This document shows, piece by piece, positions 1 through 6,219 of a stretch of DNA of 6,447 bases. The notes beneath the pieces were generated by a model that saw nothing but the letters and a program-made list of their open reading frames with translations, had not been told where the DNA came from and made no database searches. A program made the translations under genes and the position numbers. Within the stretch, counting starts at the first letter, position 1. Each line of letters opens with the position of its first letter. The stretch is from the NCBI GenBank assembly GCA_027451785.1, contig DAIDIS010000232.1, positions 1 to 6,447 on the forward strand. The letters run 5' to 3'. Origin of the DNA: Acidimicrobiales bacterium. GTDB lineage: Bacteria; Actinomycetota; Acidimicrobiia; Acidimicrobiales; JAKAVM01.

Positions 1-58
1 AACTATCAATTATCTACCCATCCCGTGCGTCGTAGGCGACGTGCCTGCCCTAGCCCCT

Positions 59-88
59 GTTATACACGCAACTTTTGGCTTGTATCAA
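59..88 (-). promoter_or_regulatory. Sigma70-type promoter reading leftward out of the window
   Basis: On the minus strand TTGATA (88 to 83; 5 of 6 to TTGACA) and TATAAC (64 to 59; 5 of 6 to TATAAT) are separated by 18 nt. This is the best promoter-like pair I saw in the window. The bases after the -10, AGGGGC, are GC-rich, as in stable-RNA and stringently controlled promoters. The start would be near position 52, so the gene it serves must begin beyond the left edge, with a leader of at least about 50 nt. The leader includes a small hairpin (28-41: CGTCG and CGACG around 4 nt). No coding start, tRNA or rRNA sequence is recognisable in positions 1-58. Confidence 0.5.
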
Positions 89-106
89 TAGGTTTGCAGA
101 AGGTAT

Positions 107-142
107 CGGCGCGCTAAATGCAAATAGCGCTCGAAAGTGCCG
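107..142. repeat. Nested inverted repeat
   Basis: GCGCTA (111-116) and TAGCGC (125-130) are perfect 6-bp arms around an 8-nt AT-rich centre. Outside them CGGC (107-110) and GCCG (139-142) can also pair. There is no T-run on either side, so it is not an obvious terminator. It lies between the post-mpg terminator and the leftward promoter and could be an operator-like palindrome or a second RNA hairpin; no protein is assigned. Confidence 0.3.
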
Positions 143-144
143 GC

Positions 145-170
145 AAATAATATCGGCGGCGATCTGCCGA
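145..170 (-). terminator. Candidate intrinsic terminator after mpg
   Basis: Starting 13 nt after the mpg stop, the minus strand has TCGGCAG, a 4-nt loop ATCG, then CCGCCGA: a 7-bp stem with one A-C mismatch. It is followed directly by TATTATTT (152 to 145). A GC-rich stem plus a T-rich but interrupted tail fits a moderate Rho-independent terminator for the arg-mpg transcript. The tail is short and broken by A bases, so efficiency could be partial. Confidence 0.45.
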
Positions 171-183
171 CAAGAGTAAATTG

Positions 184-738
184 TCAGGCCTGAATCCAAT
201 AGCGCCATTCGAATTCCCGTCCTCTTGAAATCCCGATCCGGCGGCCACGCATTATTTTTCCAGCTCCAGGAGGACTCCCGTCGGCAAGCCGGATTCGTGA
301 ACCAGGAGCGAGCAGATCGGTCCCATCGTCTTGTCCCGAAATTCCAGCCTCTCTACAGAACCTCGCCGGTCCATCGGTTCGCCCAACCGTCCCCATATCG
401 GAACTGTCACAAACGACTGACCGGATCAAGATAGCAGAAGCAACACCAGGGGGTCCGGTAACGACATTGGAGCACCAGTGCATTCCATAGGTGAAATAGA
501 CGTAGAGTGTGCCGCCGCGCAGAAACATCGATCGGTTTCTCTTGGTTTCTCCGCGCCAAGCATGGCTTGCGGGATCATCGTCTCCTGCGTAGGCCTCAAC
601 CTCAGTAATCGTGAAACCAAGTTCGCCGACCTCGATCCTATGACCGAGAATGAGTTGTGCAGCCTCCTGTACCGGGAGGCCAACAATCCGTTCGACCTCT
701 CTCAGAATCAGGTTGTCTCCGGAATCGACCCAAGCCAC
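184..738 (-). CDS. mpg: 3-methyladenine DNA glycosylase (AAG/MPG family)
   Basis: Monofunctional base-excision repair enzyme that flips out and removes alkylated purines (3-methyladenine, 7-methylguanine, hypoxanthine) from DNA. The 184 residues fit the shorter bacterial members. Residues matching human AAG at the same spacing: Glu48 (Glu125, activates the water) and Tyr50 (Tyr127) in VEAYAG, His59 (His136) in DPASHA, Tyr81 and Tyr84 (Tyr159, Tyr162) in YVYFTYGMH, Asn91 (Asn169) in SNVV, and Arg106 near the Arg182 position. The C terminus GRRIGI..GREFEWRYW is also typical. The usual MFGPPG is MFLRGG here, and the loop after ILIRS looks short. GTG at 736-738 is the only start available: an in-frame stop lies a few codons upstream and no ATG, GTG or TTG follows before the active-site region. 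It overlaps the argH end by 31 nt without a clear Shine-Dalgarno, so it is probably translated by coupling. Mpg has no known arginine role. Confidence 0.93.
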   Translation of the reverse strand: MAWVDSGDNLILREVERIVGLPVQEAAQLILGHRIEVGELGFTITEVEAYAGDDDPASHAWRGETKRNRSMFLRGGTLYVYFTYGMHWCSNVVTGPPGVASAILIRSVVCDSSDMGTVGRTDGPARFCREAGISGQDDGTDLLAPGSRIRLADGSPPGAGKIMRGRRIGISRGREFEWRYWIQA

Positions 739-2114
739 TCCGCAACTCGGGATGCATCAGCGTCAAGAACGCTCCTCAGCTCCTCTATCTGCTTGGAAAC
801 CGGCAACGGTCCGGCCCCTCCAGGTGTGGTCCGCCTTTGTACTGCTATGCCCGGCGCCAAAAGAGCGGCTGCCGCGGCACCAAACTCGCCGTCCTGCTCA
901 ATCAGCTCGGAAAACGATACGTGTCGCTCGGCGGACTCCTTTACCTTCTCTGCAACCATCGAGTGCGCCCTACGAAAAGGAACCCCTCTGTCGACAAGCC
1001 ATTCCGCCAAATCGACTGCGGCTGCCGATTCCCCGTCTGCAGCGTTCTCCATCGCGGCCGTCTTGAATGTGGCGGTGACCAGCATTCCGGTCATAGCGGG
1101 TAATGCCAGTTTTATTTGGTCTATGGAGTCGAAGACCGCCTCTTTGTCCTCTTGAAGGTCCCGGTTGTACGCCAACGGAAGCCCTTTGAGGGTGACGAGA
1201 AGTCCGGTGAGATTTCCTACCAGCCTCCCACTCTTTCCCCTACATAATTCGGCAATATCGGGATTTTTCTTCTGTGGCAGCATCGAGCTGCCGGTTGAAA
1301 AAGCGTCGTCAAGTCCCATGAAGCCGAACTCTTCGGTTGTCCAAAGGACAATCTCCTCGCCCATCCTGGACAAGTGGATTCCCGTCATGGCCAAGGAAAA
1401 CAGTGCTTCCGCAACGAAATCCCGATCCGACACGGCATCCATGGAGTTCTGGAACCTGCACCTGAATCCCAGGTCCTTAGCAACCCCTTCGGGATCGAGT
1501 TGGAGCGAACTGCCCGCAAGTGCGCCGGCACCCAAAGGAGAGATGTTCATTCTTTGGACAGCGGCAAGGATGCGGTCCAAGTCCCGCGAGAACGCCCAAC
1601 AATGTGCTCCCAAGTGGTGAGCCAAAAGCACCGGCTGAGCTCTCTGAAGATGCGTGTAGCCCGGTAGATATGCATCCGGGAGAGCCTCACAGATGTCCAC
1701 CATTGCGCTTTGTAGGTCAATCACCAGCTGCGCTATAAGCAGAAGCTCGCGCCTGATGTACATTCTGAGCGCGGTCGCCACCTGGTCATTTCTCGACCGA
1801 CCGGTATGAATTTTTGCGCCTAGTTCCCCACTAAGCTCTGTCGCCCGTCGTTCGATTGCCGTGTGAATATCCTCATCGGATGTCTGAAACTTGAACTCCC
1901 CCGAGCCGATTTCGGTCCGAATAGCTTCCAGCACCTCACAGAGGCGATCGACTTCACCGGGGGACAAGATACCCGCTCGCCCTAGTCCTCGTACGTGGGC
2001 GGCGGACGCGATCAAGTCATCAGAATAAAGGCGCTTGTCGAAATGCAGGGACTCGGTGAACTCTGCGGCAACCCCTGCCGGCTCCGAACCCAATCTCGAT
2101 TGCCAGAGTGTCAT
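708..2114 (-). CDS. argH: Argininosuccinate lyase
   Basis: Splits argininosuccinate to arginine and fumarate, the last step of the pathway; a homotetramer of the fumarase/aspartase superfamily with active sites made by three subunits. Its 468 residues are the usual size. The three superfamily conserved regions are visible: HTGRSRNDQV (103-112), GYTHLQRAQP with the conserved His155 (152-161), and the mobile signature loop GSSMLPQKKNPD (275-286) carrying the catalytic Ser. SDEDIHTAIE (79-88) and YNRDLQEDKE (316-325) are also typical of ArgH and separate it from fumarase, aspartase and PurB. The loop has Leu where the superfamily pattern usually has Met (GSxxM), a conservative change. The ATG overlaps the argG stop (ATGA) and has no clear Shine-Dalgarno of its own, as expected for coupling. 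The 3' end carries the start of mpg in another frame for 31 nt. Confidence 0.97.
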   Translation of the reverse strand: MTLWQSRLGSEPAGVAAEFTESLHFDKRLYSDDLIASAAHVRGLGRAGILSPGEVDRLCEVLEAIRTEIGSGEFKFQTSDEDIHTAIERRATELSGELGAKIHTGRSRNDQVATALRMYIRRELLLIAQLVIDLQSAMVDICEALPDAYLPGYTHLQRAQPVLLAHHLGAHCWAFSRDLDRILAAVQRMNISPLGAGALAGSSLQLDPEGVAKDLGFRCRFQNSMDAVSDRDFVAEALFSLAMTGIHLSRMGEEIVLWTTEEFGFMGLDDAFSTGSSMLPQKKNPDIAELCRGKSGRLVGNLTGLLVTLKGLPLAYNRDLQEDKEAVFDSIDQIKLALPAMTGMLVTATFKTAAMENAADGESAAAVDLAEWLVDRGVPFRRAHSMVAEKVKESAERHVSFSELIEQDGEFGAAAAALLAPGIAVQRRTTPGGAGPLPVSKQIEELRSVLDADASRVAEWLGSIPETT

Positions 2115-3337
2115 CGGCTCAAGTCGCCGGAGCGCGATGCCCAGGTCTTGAGGCCCAATCCCCAGAGCCGCACGAACCCCTCTGAGTCCTCGTGCCTGAA
2201 GGTATCACCCGAACCGTATGTGGCCAGCTCCTCTGAATACAGGCTAAATGGGCTCCGTCGGCCGGCAACGTAGACCCTTCCAGGCGTTGCAGTTCCTTTC
2301 GAAGTTTCCCCGGGCTTCTCGCACGCGATCCTAACTTCACCGGTGACTCGTTCGTTGGCCTTATCCATAAACTGGTCGAGTGCTTCCCTAAGAGGAGAAA
2401 ACCAAAGGCCGTCATAGACAAGTTCGGCGTAACGTGGCTCCAGGCGCTGCTTTTCATGAGCGAGATCACGCTCAAGGTTTGTCGCCTCAAGGTCCTGGTG
2501 CGCCATGATGATCGCTAGCGAGGCAGGGCATTCATACACTTCCCTACTCTTAATCCCGACTCTGCGGTTCTCCACCATGTCCAGCCGCCCCCAACCGTAG
2601 GATCCAATGATCGAGCCCAGTTGTGCCGTCAGGTCCGCAAGACTAAGAGCCTGGCCATCCAGCGAAACCGGGATGCCGGCTTCGAATCCTAAAATCAGCT
2701 CTCTGTCCGATTCTGCCGTGATCCGAGTGAGATCCCAGACATCTTCGGGTGGGGACACCCACGGGTCTTCCAAAACGCCACATTCGATCGCACGGCCCCA
2801 TAGGTTGTCGTCAATCGAGTACGGAGACGCCTTGGTAGCAAATACCTCAATGCCTTCAGCCTTCGCGTAGGCAATCGAATCTTCCCTCGTCATGCCCCAA
2901 CTTCTTACCGGAGCAATAACATCAAGCTCGGGAGCGAGCGCCGCAGTCGAGACTTCGAACCGTACCTGGTCATTCCCCTTTCCCGTGCAGCCATGCGCAA
3001 CGGCCTTAGCACCAAATTTCCTGGCGATATCTACCTGGTGCTTGACGATAATCGGGCGCGACAAGGCGGATACCAACGGGTAGCGTCCTTCGTAAAGCGC
3101 ATTCGCCTTAATGGCGGGCGCCAGGTACTCGTCGGCGTACTCACTCTTTAGATCCAAGACGATCGACTCAATTGCTCCCGCCTTCAAAGCACGCTCTTTG
3201 ATGGAGTCCCAGTCCCCACCCTGGCCGACATCCGCTGCTACGGTAATGACATCCAGGCCCAATTCCTTTTGTAGCCATTTGACGGCTACAGACGTGTCAA
3301 GACCACCCGAATACGCCAGAACTACACGATCACCCAT
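2111..3337 (-). CDS. argG: Argininosuccinate synthase
   Basis: Joins citrulline and aspartate with ATP to argininosuccinate, AMP and pyrophosphate, the penultimate step of arginine synthesis. With the ATG at 3337 the protein has 408 residues, close to the family's roughly 400. Motifs from that start: the N-type ATP pyrophosphatase P-loop AYSGGLDTSV (8-17), ADVGQG (35-40), EGRYPLVSALSRPII (83-97), HGCTGKGNDQVRFE (115-128) with the family signature, SIDDNLWGR (174-182), EDPW (190-193) and a SREVYECPA segment (264-272) in the citrulline-binding half. The reading frame stays open to an in-frame TTG at 3415, but that extension would run through the ARG box and Shine-Dalgarno, and the family begins directly with the strand before SGGLDTS. 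The last 4 nt overlap argH (ATGA), so argG and argH form a coupled pair, probably with their own ArgR-controlled promoter. No missing catalytic residue was noticed. Confidence 0.97.
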   Translation of the reverse strand: MGDRVVLAYSGGLDTSVAVKWLQKELGLDVITVAADVGQGGDWDSIKERALKAGAIESIVLDLKSEYADEYLAPAIKANALYEGRYPLVSALSRPIIVKHQVDIARKFGAKAVAHGCTGKGNDQVRFEVSTAALAPELDVIAPVRSWGMTREDSIAYAKAEGIEVFATKASPYSIDDNLWGRAIECGVLEDPWVSPPEDVWDLTRITAESDRELILGFEAGIPVSLDGQALSLADLTAQLGSIIGSYGWGRLDMVENRRVGIKSREVYECPASLAIIMAHQDLEATNLERDLAHEKQRLEPRYAELVYDGLWFSPLREALDQFMDKANERVTGEVRIACEKPGETSKGTATPGRVYVAGRRSPFSLYSEELATYGSGDTFRHEDSEGFVRLWGLGLKTWASRSGDLSR

Positions 3338-3347
3338 CTGGGGCCAG

Positions 3348-3357
3348 CTTCCTTCCC
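3348..3357 (-). promoter_or_regulatory. Ribosome binding site that sets the argG start
   Basis: The purine-rich run GGGAAGGAAG ends 10 nt before the ATG at 3337. It is the only convincing Shine-Dalgarno near the beginning of argG, and it selects this ATG over the in-frame TTG at 3415, which lies 78 nt farther upstream and would add 26 residues with no place in the family. Confidence 0.65.
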
Positions 3358-3385
3358 GTTTGAAACACAATTCATTTTCCGTCAA
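3357..3385 (-). promoter_or_regulatory. Possible internal promoter for argGH (weak)
   Basis: TTGACG at 3380-3385 is a good -35-like hexamer (5 of 6 to TTGACA) lying just upstream of the ARG box. At 17-nt spacing the -10 position reads CAAACG, which is poor, and other spacings are no better, so the promoter call is weak. The argument for it is the layout: this is the only sizeable gap in the cluster, it contains an operator, and the operator would fall between or over the core promoter elements. A transcript starting here would have a very short leader before argG. Confidence 0.25.
3359..3376 (-). promoter_or_regulatory. ARG box (ArgR operator) upstream of argG
   Basis: The minus strand reads AATGAATTGTGTTTCAAA, an 18-bp imperfect palindrome. 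Compared with the E. coli ARG-box consensus WNTGAATWWWWATTCANW, 13 of the 16 specified positions match: the left arm TGAAT is perfect, the right arm is TTTCA instead of ATTCA, and two G bases replace A/T in the centre. It ends 21 nt before the argG ATG and almost touches the Shine-Dalgarno, so bound ArgR would block a promoter there. That ArgR binds it is an inference, supported by argR being the adjacent gene and by corynebacteria having an ArgR-controlled argGH unit. Only one box is clear; ArgR often uses pairs, and I did not find a good second copy in the gap. Confidence 0.7.
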
Positions 3386-3445
3386 TCGCGACCCAGCAAG
3401 CACCTGGAGCCTCAATGGCCAAACGTCGTTCCCTAGAGCGTACTG

Positions 3446-3458
3446 CCTCGGGTCGAGG
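3446..3458 (-). other. Small GC-rich hairpin after argR
   Basis: A perfect 5-bp inverted repeat, CCTCG and CGAGG around a 3-nt loop, begins 13 nt after the argR stop. No T-run follows it on the minus strand, so it is not a convincing intrinsic terminator. It could weaken read-through from argR into argG or protect the 3' end of an argR-terminated message, but it may equally be chance in a moderately GC-rich gap. The rest of the 134-nt argR-argG gap contains the ARG box, a possible -35 element and the argG ribosome binding site, which are listed separately, and no small ORF that I would support. Confidence 0.2.
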
Positions 3459-3471
3459 GCTGATCAGCGAG

Positions 3472-3945
3472 TCATAGTTCGATGCCGGCAAGCACGCTAA
3501 GCGCCATGGCCAACTCCGACCCAGGAGTTCCCTCTGCTGCAACAACAATTACAGTATCGTCGCCCGCCACAGTGCCGATTGCGTCCTCCAGCCCTGATCT
3601 ATCAAGAGCAGAGGCCACAACATGGGCCGAGCCGGGAGATGTCCTAATAATCGCCAAGTTCCCGGAGCTCGACACCTCCAATACCCATTCTCCCAGGACA
3701 CGCCTTAGGTAATCCTCGGGAGCGATTTGGTCTTTTGGTATCTCGGGAATCGCATAGGCCATATGGCCTCCCGGCAATCTGACTTTCACGGCACCAAGGT
3801 CCTCTAGATCACGAGATACCGTCGCCTGGGTTGCCAGGACATCTTCGGCTGAAAGCAGTTCAACCAATTGCGCTTGACTCGCGACAGCATGCGTCTCAAG
3901 AAGGCGCACAATCTTGTGTTGTCTTTGGTTCTTTGCCCGAGTCAT
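3472..3945 (-). CDS. argR: Arginine repressor ArgR
   Basis: Hexameric, arginine-responsive DNA-binding regulator that represses arginine biosynthesis genes by binding ARG boxes. At 157 residues it has the family's usual size. The N-terminal winged helix-turn-helix spans about residues 5-68, with the recognition helix around QATVSRDLEDLG (Ser44-Arg45, the conserved SR contact pair) and the wing near GHMAYAIP. The C-terminal oligomerisation and arginine-binding domain begins near residue 80 and carries SPGSAHVVASALD (103-115) and the ligand motif GTVAGDDTVIVV (124-135) with the Asp-Asp pair seen in arginine-binding ArgR proteins. The ATG overlaps the argF stop (ATGA) and has GGAGAG 8 nt upstream (3954-3959). 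Sitting between argF and argG is typical of actinobacterial argCJBDFRGH clusters. An ARG box lies in the gap just downstream, before argG; ArgR is the obvious ligand for it. Confidence 0.97.
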   Translation of the reverse strand: MTRAKNQRQHKIVRLLETHAVASQAQLVELLSAEDVLATQATVSRDLEDLGAVKVRLPGGHMAYAIPEIPKDQIAPEDYLRRVLGEWVLEVSSSGNLAIIRTSPGSAHVVASALDRSGLEDAIGTVAGDDTVIVVAAEGTPGSELAMALSVLAGIEL

Positions 3946-4889
3946 TGTCGGCGCTCTCCATGGTTCTCAGCCACCAACCAAGCCAAAAGGCCCCTCATGG
4001 AAGTCATCCTGTTCGCTGCCTGTTGCCATACTCGGCTCCGGGCACCGTCAATCACTTCGGCAGACACCTCTTCGCCCCGGTGAGCTGGAAGGCAATGCAG
4101 GAAGATCGCATGCTCTTGTGCTCCAGCCATAAGAGATTCACTCACGGTAAATGCCTTGAAAGCCTTCCGACGCGTCTCGATCTCGGCCTCTTGGCCCATC
4201 GAGGTCCATACGTCTGTATATACCGCGTCAGCGCCCGCAACCGCTTCCTTGGCAGTGGCAACAACGTTAAGCCCCATGCCAGATCCCGATTCCGCCGCAA
4301 GCTCCTGGGCTCTCAGAATTTCTCCAGTCCCAAGCGTGAAGCCTTCCGGCGAAGCGACCGAAATCGATACACCCAACATGCAACACGCATAAACCAGCGA
4401 TTTGCAGACATTGTTGGAATCCCCGAGATACGCCAATTTGAGTCCCTCTAATCTCCCGAAACACTGGCGGAGGGTCAATACGTCAGCCAAAGCCTGGAGC
4501 GGATGAGCCAAATCCGATAGGAGGTTCACCAACGATACGGGCGATTTCGAGTCGTCAAGAGCATCCGCCATTCGCTCCAGGATCGCGTGGTCAAAAACTC
4601 TTGCGCCGATGACGGCATGGTAGCAAGCAAGAGTCATCGCCAAGTCTTGCGGCGTCTCCCTGCCTGTGCCGAGACCAACCTCGTCACCTCTCATCACGAC
4701 TGGATGTCCGCCAAGAGAGACGATGGCCATTTCGGAGGAGTTCCTCGTGCGAGCCGACGGCTTCTGGAAGACGAGCGCAACACCTTTCCCATCAAGAACA
4801 CGAGGCAGAGACGGTGAAGAAGCTAACTCCAAGACCGCCTTGAGTTCACCTGGGGCTAAATCATCAACTTCAAGTATGTGCCGAGCCAT
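3942..4889 (-). CDS. argF: Ornithine carbamoyltransferase
   Basis: Catalyses carbamoyl phosphate plus ornithine to citrulline plus phosphate, the step that joins the ornithine branch to the end of the arginine pathway; cytoplasmic, trimeric in most bacteria. The 315 residues match the usual length. Visible motifs: carbamoyl-phosphate loop SARTR (45-49), RGDEVGLG (67-74), HPLQALAD (129-136), a GDSNNV strand-turn (156-161) at the start of the ornithine domain, the ornithine-closing loop DVWTSMG (226-232), HCLPAHRGEEV with the catalytic Cys-Leu-Pro (265-275), and NR at 293-294. The residue before the usual ENR is Ala rather than Glu (AANR), a mild departure. The SMG loop and HCLP argue for ornithine rather than aspartate as substrate. 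The ATG lies inside argD and is preceded by a perfect GGAGG (4898-4902) with 8 nt spacing, which fixes the start. The stop overlaps the argR start (ATGA). Confidence 0.97.
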   Translation of the reverse strand: MARHILEVDDLAPGELKAVLELASSPSLPRVLDGKGVALVFQKPSARTRNSSEMAIVSLGGHPVVMRGDEVGLGTGRETPQDLAMTLACYHAVIGARVFDHAILERMADALDDSKSPVSLVNLLSDLAHPLQALADVLTLRQCFGRLEGLKLAYLGDSNNVCKSLVYACCMLGVSISVASPEGFTLGTGEILRAQELAAESGSGMGLNVVATAKEAVAGADAVYTDVWTSMGQEAEIETRRKAFKAFTVSESLMAGAQEHAIFLHCLPAHRGEEVSAEVIDGARSRVWQQAANRMTSMRGLLAWLVAENHGERRQ

Positions 4890-6219
4890 CGGCCGTCCCT
4901 CCCAATATCTCTCCCAAAACGCCTATCCCGAAATCAATCTCATCATCGGAAATATTGACTGGCGGAGCAATCCTGATTGTGGACTGACCTATGGCATTAA
5001 CTACGACACCTTTCTCTAGGGCTGACTCGGCAGCGTCCGAGGCCGAGAACGATTCATGCAATCCGATCCCGATCAACAAACCAGAGCCCCTCAATTGAGC
5101 GACCTTCGCAAATTCACTAATGGATGCCCTGAATCGGTCTCCTGCCGCCATCGCCTTAGCTGGCGCATCAATCCGCTTGAGCTCTTCTAAGGTAGCAATC
5201 GCCGCCGAACAAGCAAGAGGCTGACCTCCAAAAGTCGAACCATGGTCGCCCGGTTGAAACGCCGCCGCGACCTCGTCTCTTGCCCAGCAGCATCCGATGG
5301 GCATCCCGTTTCCCAACGCTTTTGCCATTGTGACAATGTCCGGCTCAACTCCGACGTGTTCAAACCCAAACCACTTACCTGTGCGCCCCAAACCTGTTTG
5401 AATCTCGTCGACGATAAGAAGAGAACCGCTCTCGTTACACATCCGCCGCGCTGCAGCGATGAACTCGCGGGGGACTTCTCTTACCTCGCCTTCGCCCCTG
5501 ATTGTCTCAAGCATGACAGCAGCCACCTCGCCCGAGTTCATAATCCTCTCAAGATGGGCTATGGCCGACCCGACATCGATACCATCGACGGTCACGTAAT
5601 CAAAGTCGGGTGGGAGTGGCAGGAACGGCTCATGTTTGGAGGCTTGTCCCGTAGCCGCAAGCGTCGCTATCGTCCTTCCGTGAAACGAGCCCTTTAGAGT
5701 TACGATAAGTCGCCTTTTCCCGGAATACTTTCGTGCGAGCTTGATGGCACATTCGTTTGATTCGGCCCCTGAGTTCGCCAGGAAGACCTTCCCTTGAACT
5801 GCACCAGCGCTCTTTTCGAAAGCGCCAACCGAAGTCCCGCTTGCGCTGCCCGCATTTTCATCAGGCCCGTAGCCGTCCTTTCGGAACGCATTGACTCTGG
5901 CAATTGCTCCGGAAACCAATTCGTCCACGCTTGCGGCCAGCAATGGGCCAATATCGTTCCTGAAGAGGTTGGAGACATGCCACAATTCCTGCGCTTGCCC
6001 GGAGAGCGCTGCAACTACCGCGGGGTTACAGTGCCCAAGGCTGGTAACCGCAATTCCGCAAAGCAGATCAAGGTAGCGCCGCCCATCCTTATCGAAGAGC
6101 CAGGAGCCCTCACCACGTACGAATGTCACGTCAGCCGGACTGTAGGTATCCATCAATCTTGTGCCCGCATTATCAGCCAAAGCCAATGATGTCTCCCGCT
6201 CTTGCGTCTCTCCCGTCAC
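4870..6219 (-). CDS. argD: Acetylornithine aminotransferase
   Basis: PLP-dependent class III aminotransferase that converts N-acetylglutamate semialdehyde plus glutamate to N-acetylornithine; in many bacteria ArgD also serves lysine synthesis. It has 449 residues, against about 400 usual for the family. Seen in order: an RGEG..LFD.DG.RYLDLL.GIAV..LGH N-terminal block (35-63), SNLF (83-86), the PLP-phosphate motif ANSGAE (148-153), SFHGRT (178-183), the ETIRGEGEV strand (238-246, usually EPIQGEGGV), VDEIQTGLGRTG with Asp271, the PLP-binding Lys300 in MAKALGNGMPIG, and GSTFGG (327-332). The extra length is mostly a Gly/Ser/Ala-rich insertion at about residues 103-142, between SNLF and ANSGAE. 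The GTG start overlaps the argB stop (GTGA) and gives a normal N terminus; no strong Shine-Dalgarno is visible, which fits coupling. The end overlaps argF by 20 nt. A related ornithine- or GABA-type aminotransferase is possible by motif alone, but operon context settles ArgD. Confidence 0.96.
   Translation of the reverse strand: MTGETQERETSLALADNAGTRLMDTYSPADVTFVRGEGSWLFDKDGRRYLDLLCGIAVTSLGHCNPAVVAALSGQAQELWHVSNLFRNDIGPLLAASVDELVSGAIARVNAFRKDGYGPDENAGSASGTSVGAFEKSAGAVQGKVFLANSGAESNECAIKLARKYSGKRRLIVTLKGSFHGRTIATLAATGQASKHEPFLPLPPDFDYVTVDGIDVGSAIAHLERIMNSGEVAAVMLETIRGEGEVREVPREFIAAARRMCNESGSLLIVDEIQTGLGRTGKWFGFEHVGVEPDIVTMAKALGNGMPIGCCWARDEVAAAFQPGDHGSTFGGQPLACSAAIATLEELKRIDAPAKAMAAGDRFRASISEFAKVAQLRGSGLLIGIGLHESFSASDAAESALEKGVVVNAIGQSTIRIAPPVNISDDEIDFGIGVLGEILGGTADGSAHT

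Noticed and set aside
25..44. Hairpin CGTCG-CGACG as a terminator
   Set aside because: There is no T-run after the stem on either strand, and it lies just downstream of a predicted transcription start, so a leader hairpin is more likely than a terminator.
1..60. tRNA or rRNA gene start at the left edge
   Set aside because: No acceptor/anticodon arrangement, TTCGA-type T-loop or 16S 5'-end sequence could be recognised in these bases.
117..126. ATGCAAAT octamer in the left intergenic region
   Set aside because: It matches a eukaryotic transcription-factor site and has no meaning expected in a bacterial operon; part of the inverted repeat by chance.
478..1155. Plus-strand open frame of 225 codons opposite argH and mpg
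   Set aside because: It lies antisense to two well-supported genes, its translation is rich in Ser/Ala/Arg with no recognisable motif, and it has no convincing ribosome binding site. It is the mirror of a GC-biased coding strand.
3338..3415. N-terminal extension of argG from TTG at 3415
   Set aside because: The extra 26 residues do not resemble the family and would be encoded across the ARG box and the Shine-Dalgarno of the ATG at 3337.
3831..4451. Plus-strand open frame of 206 codons opposite argR and argF
   Set aside because: It is antisense to argR and argF, crosses their junction and shows no domain or signal; a shadow frame.
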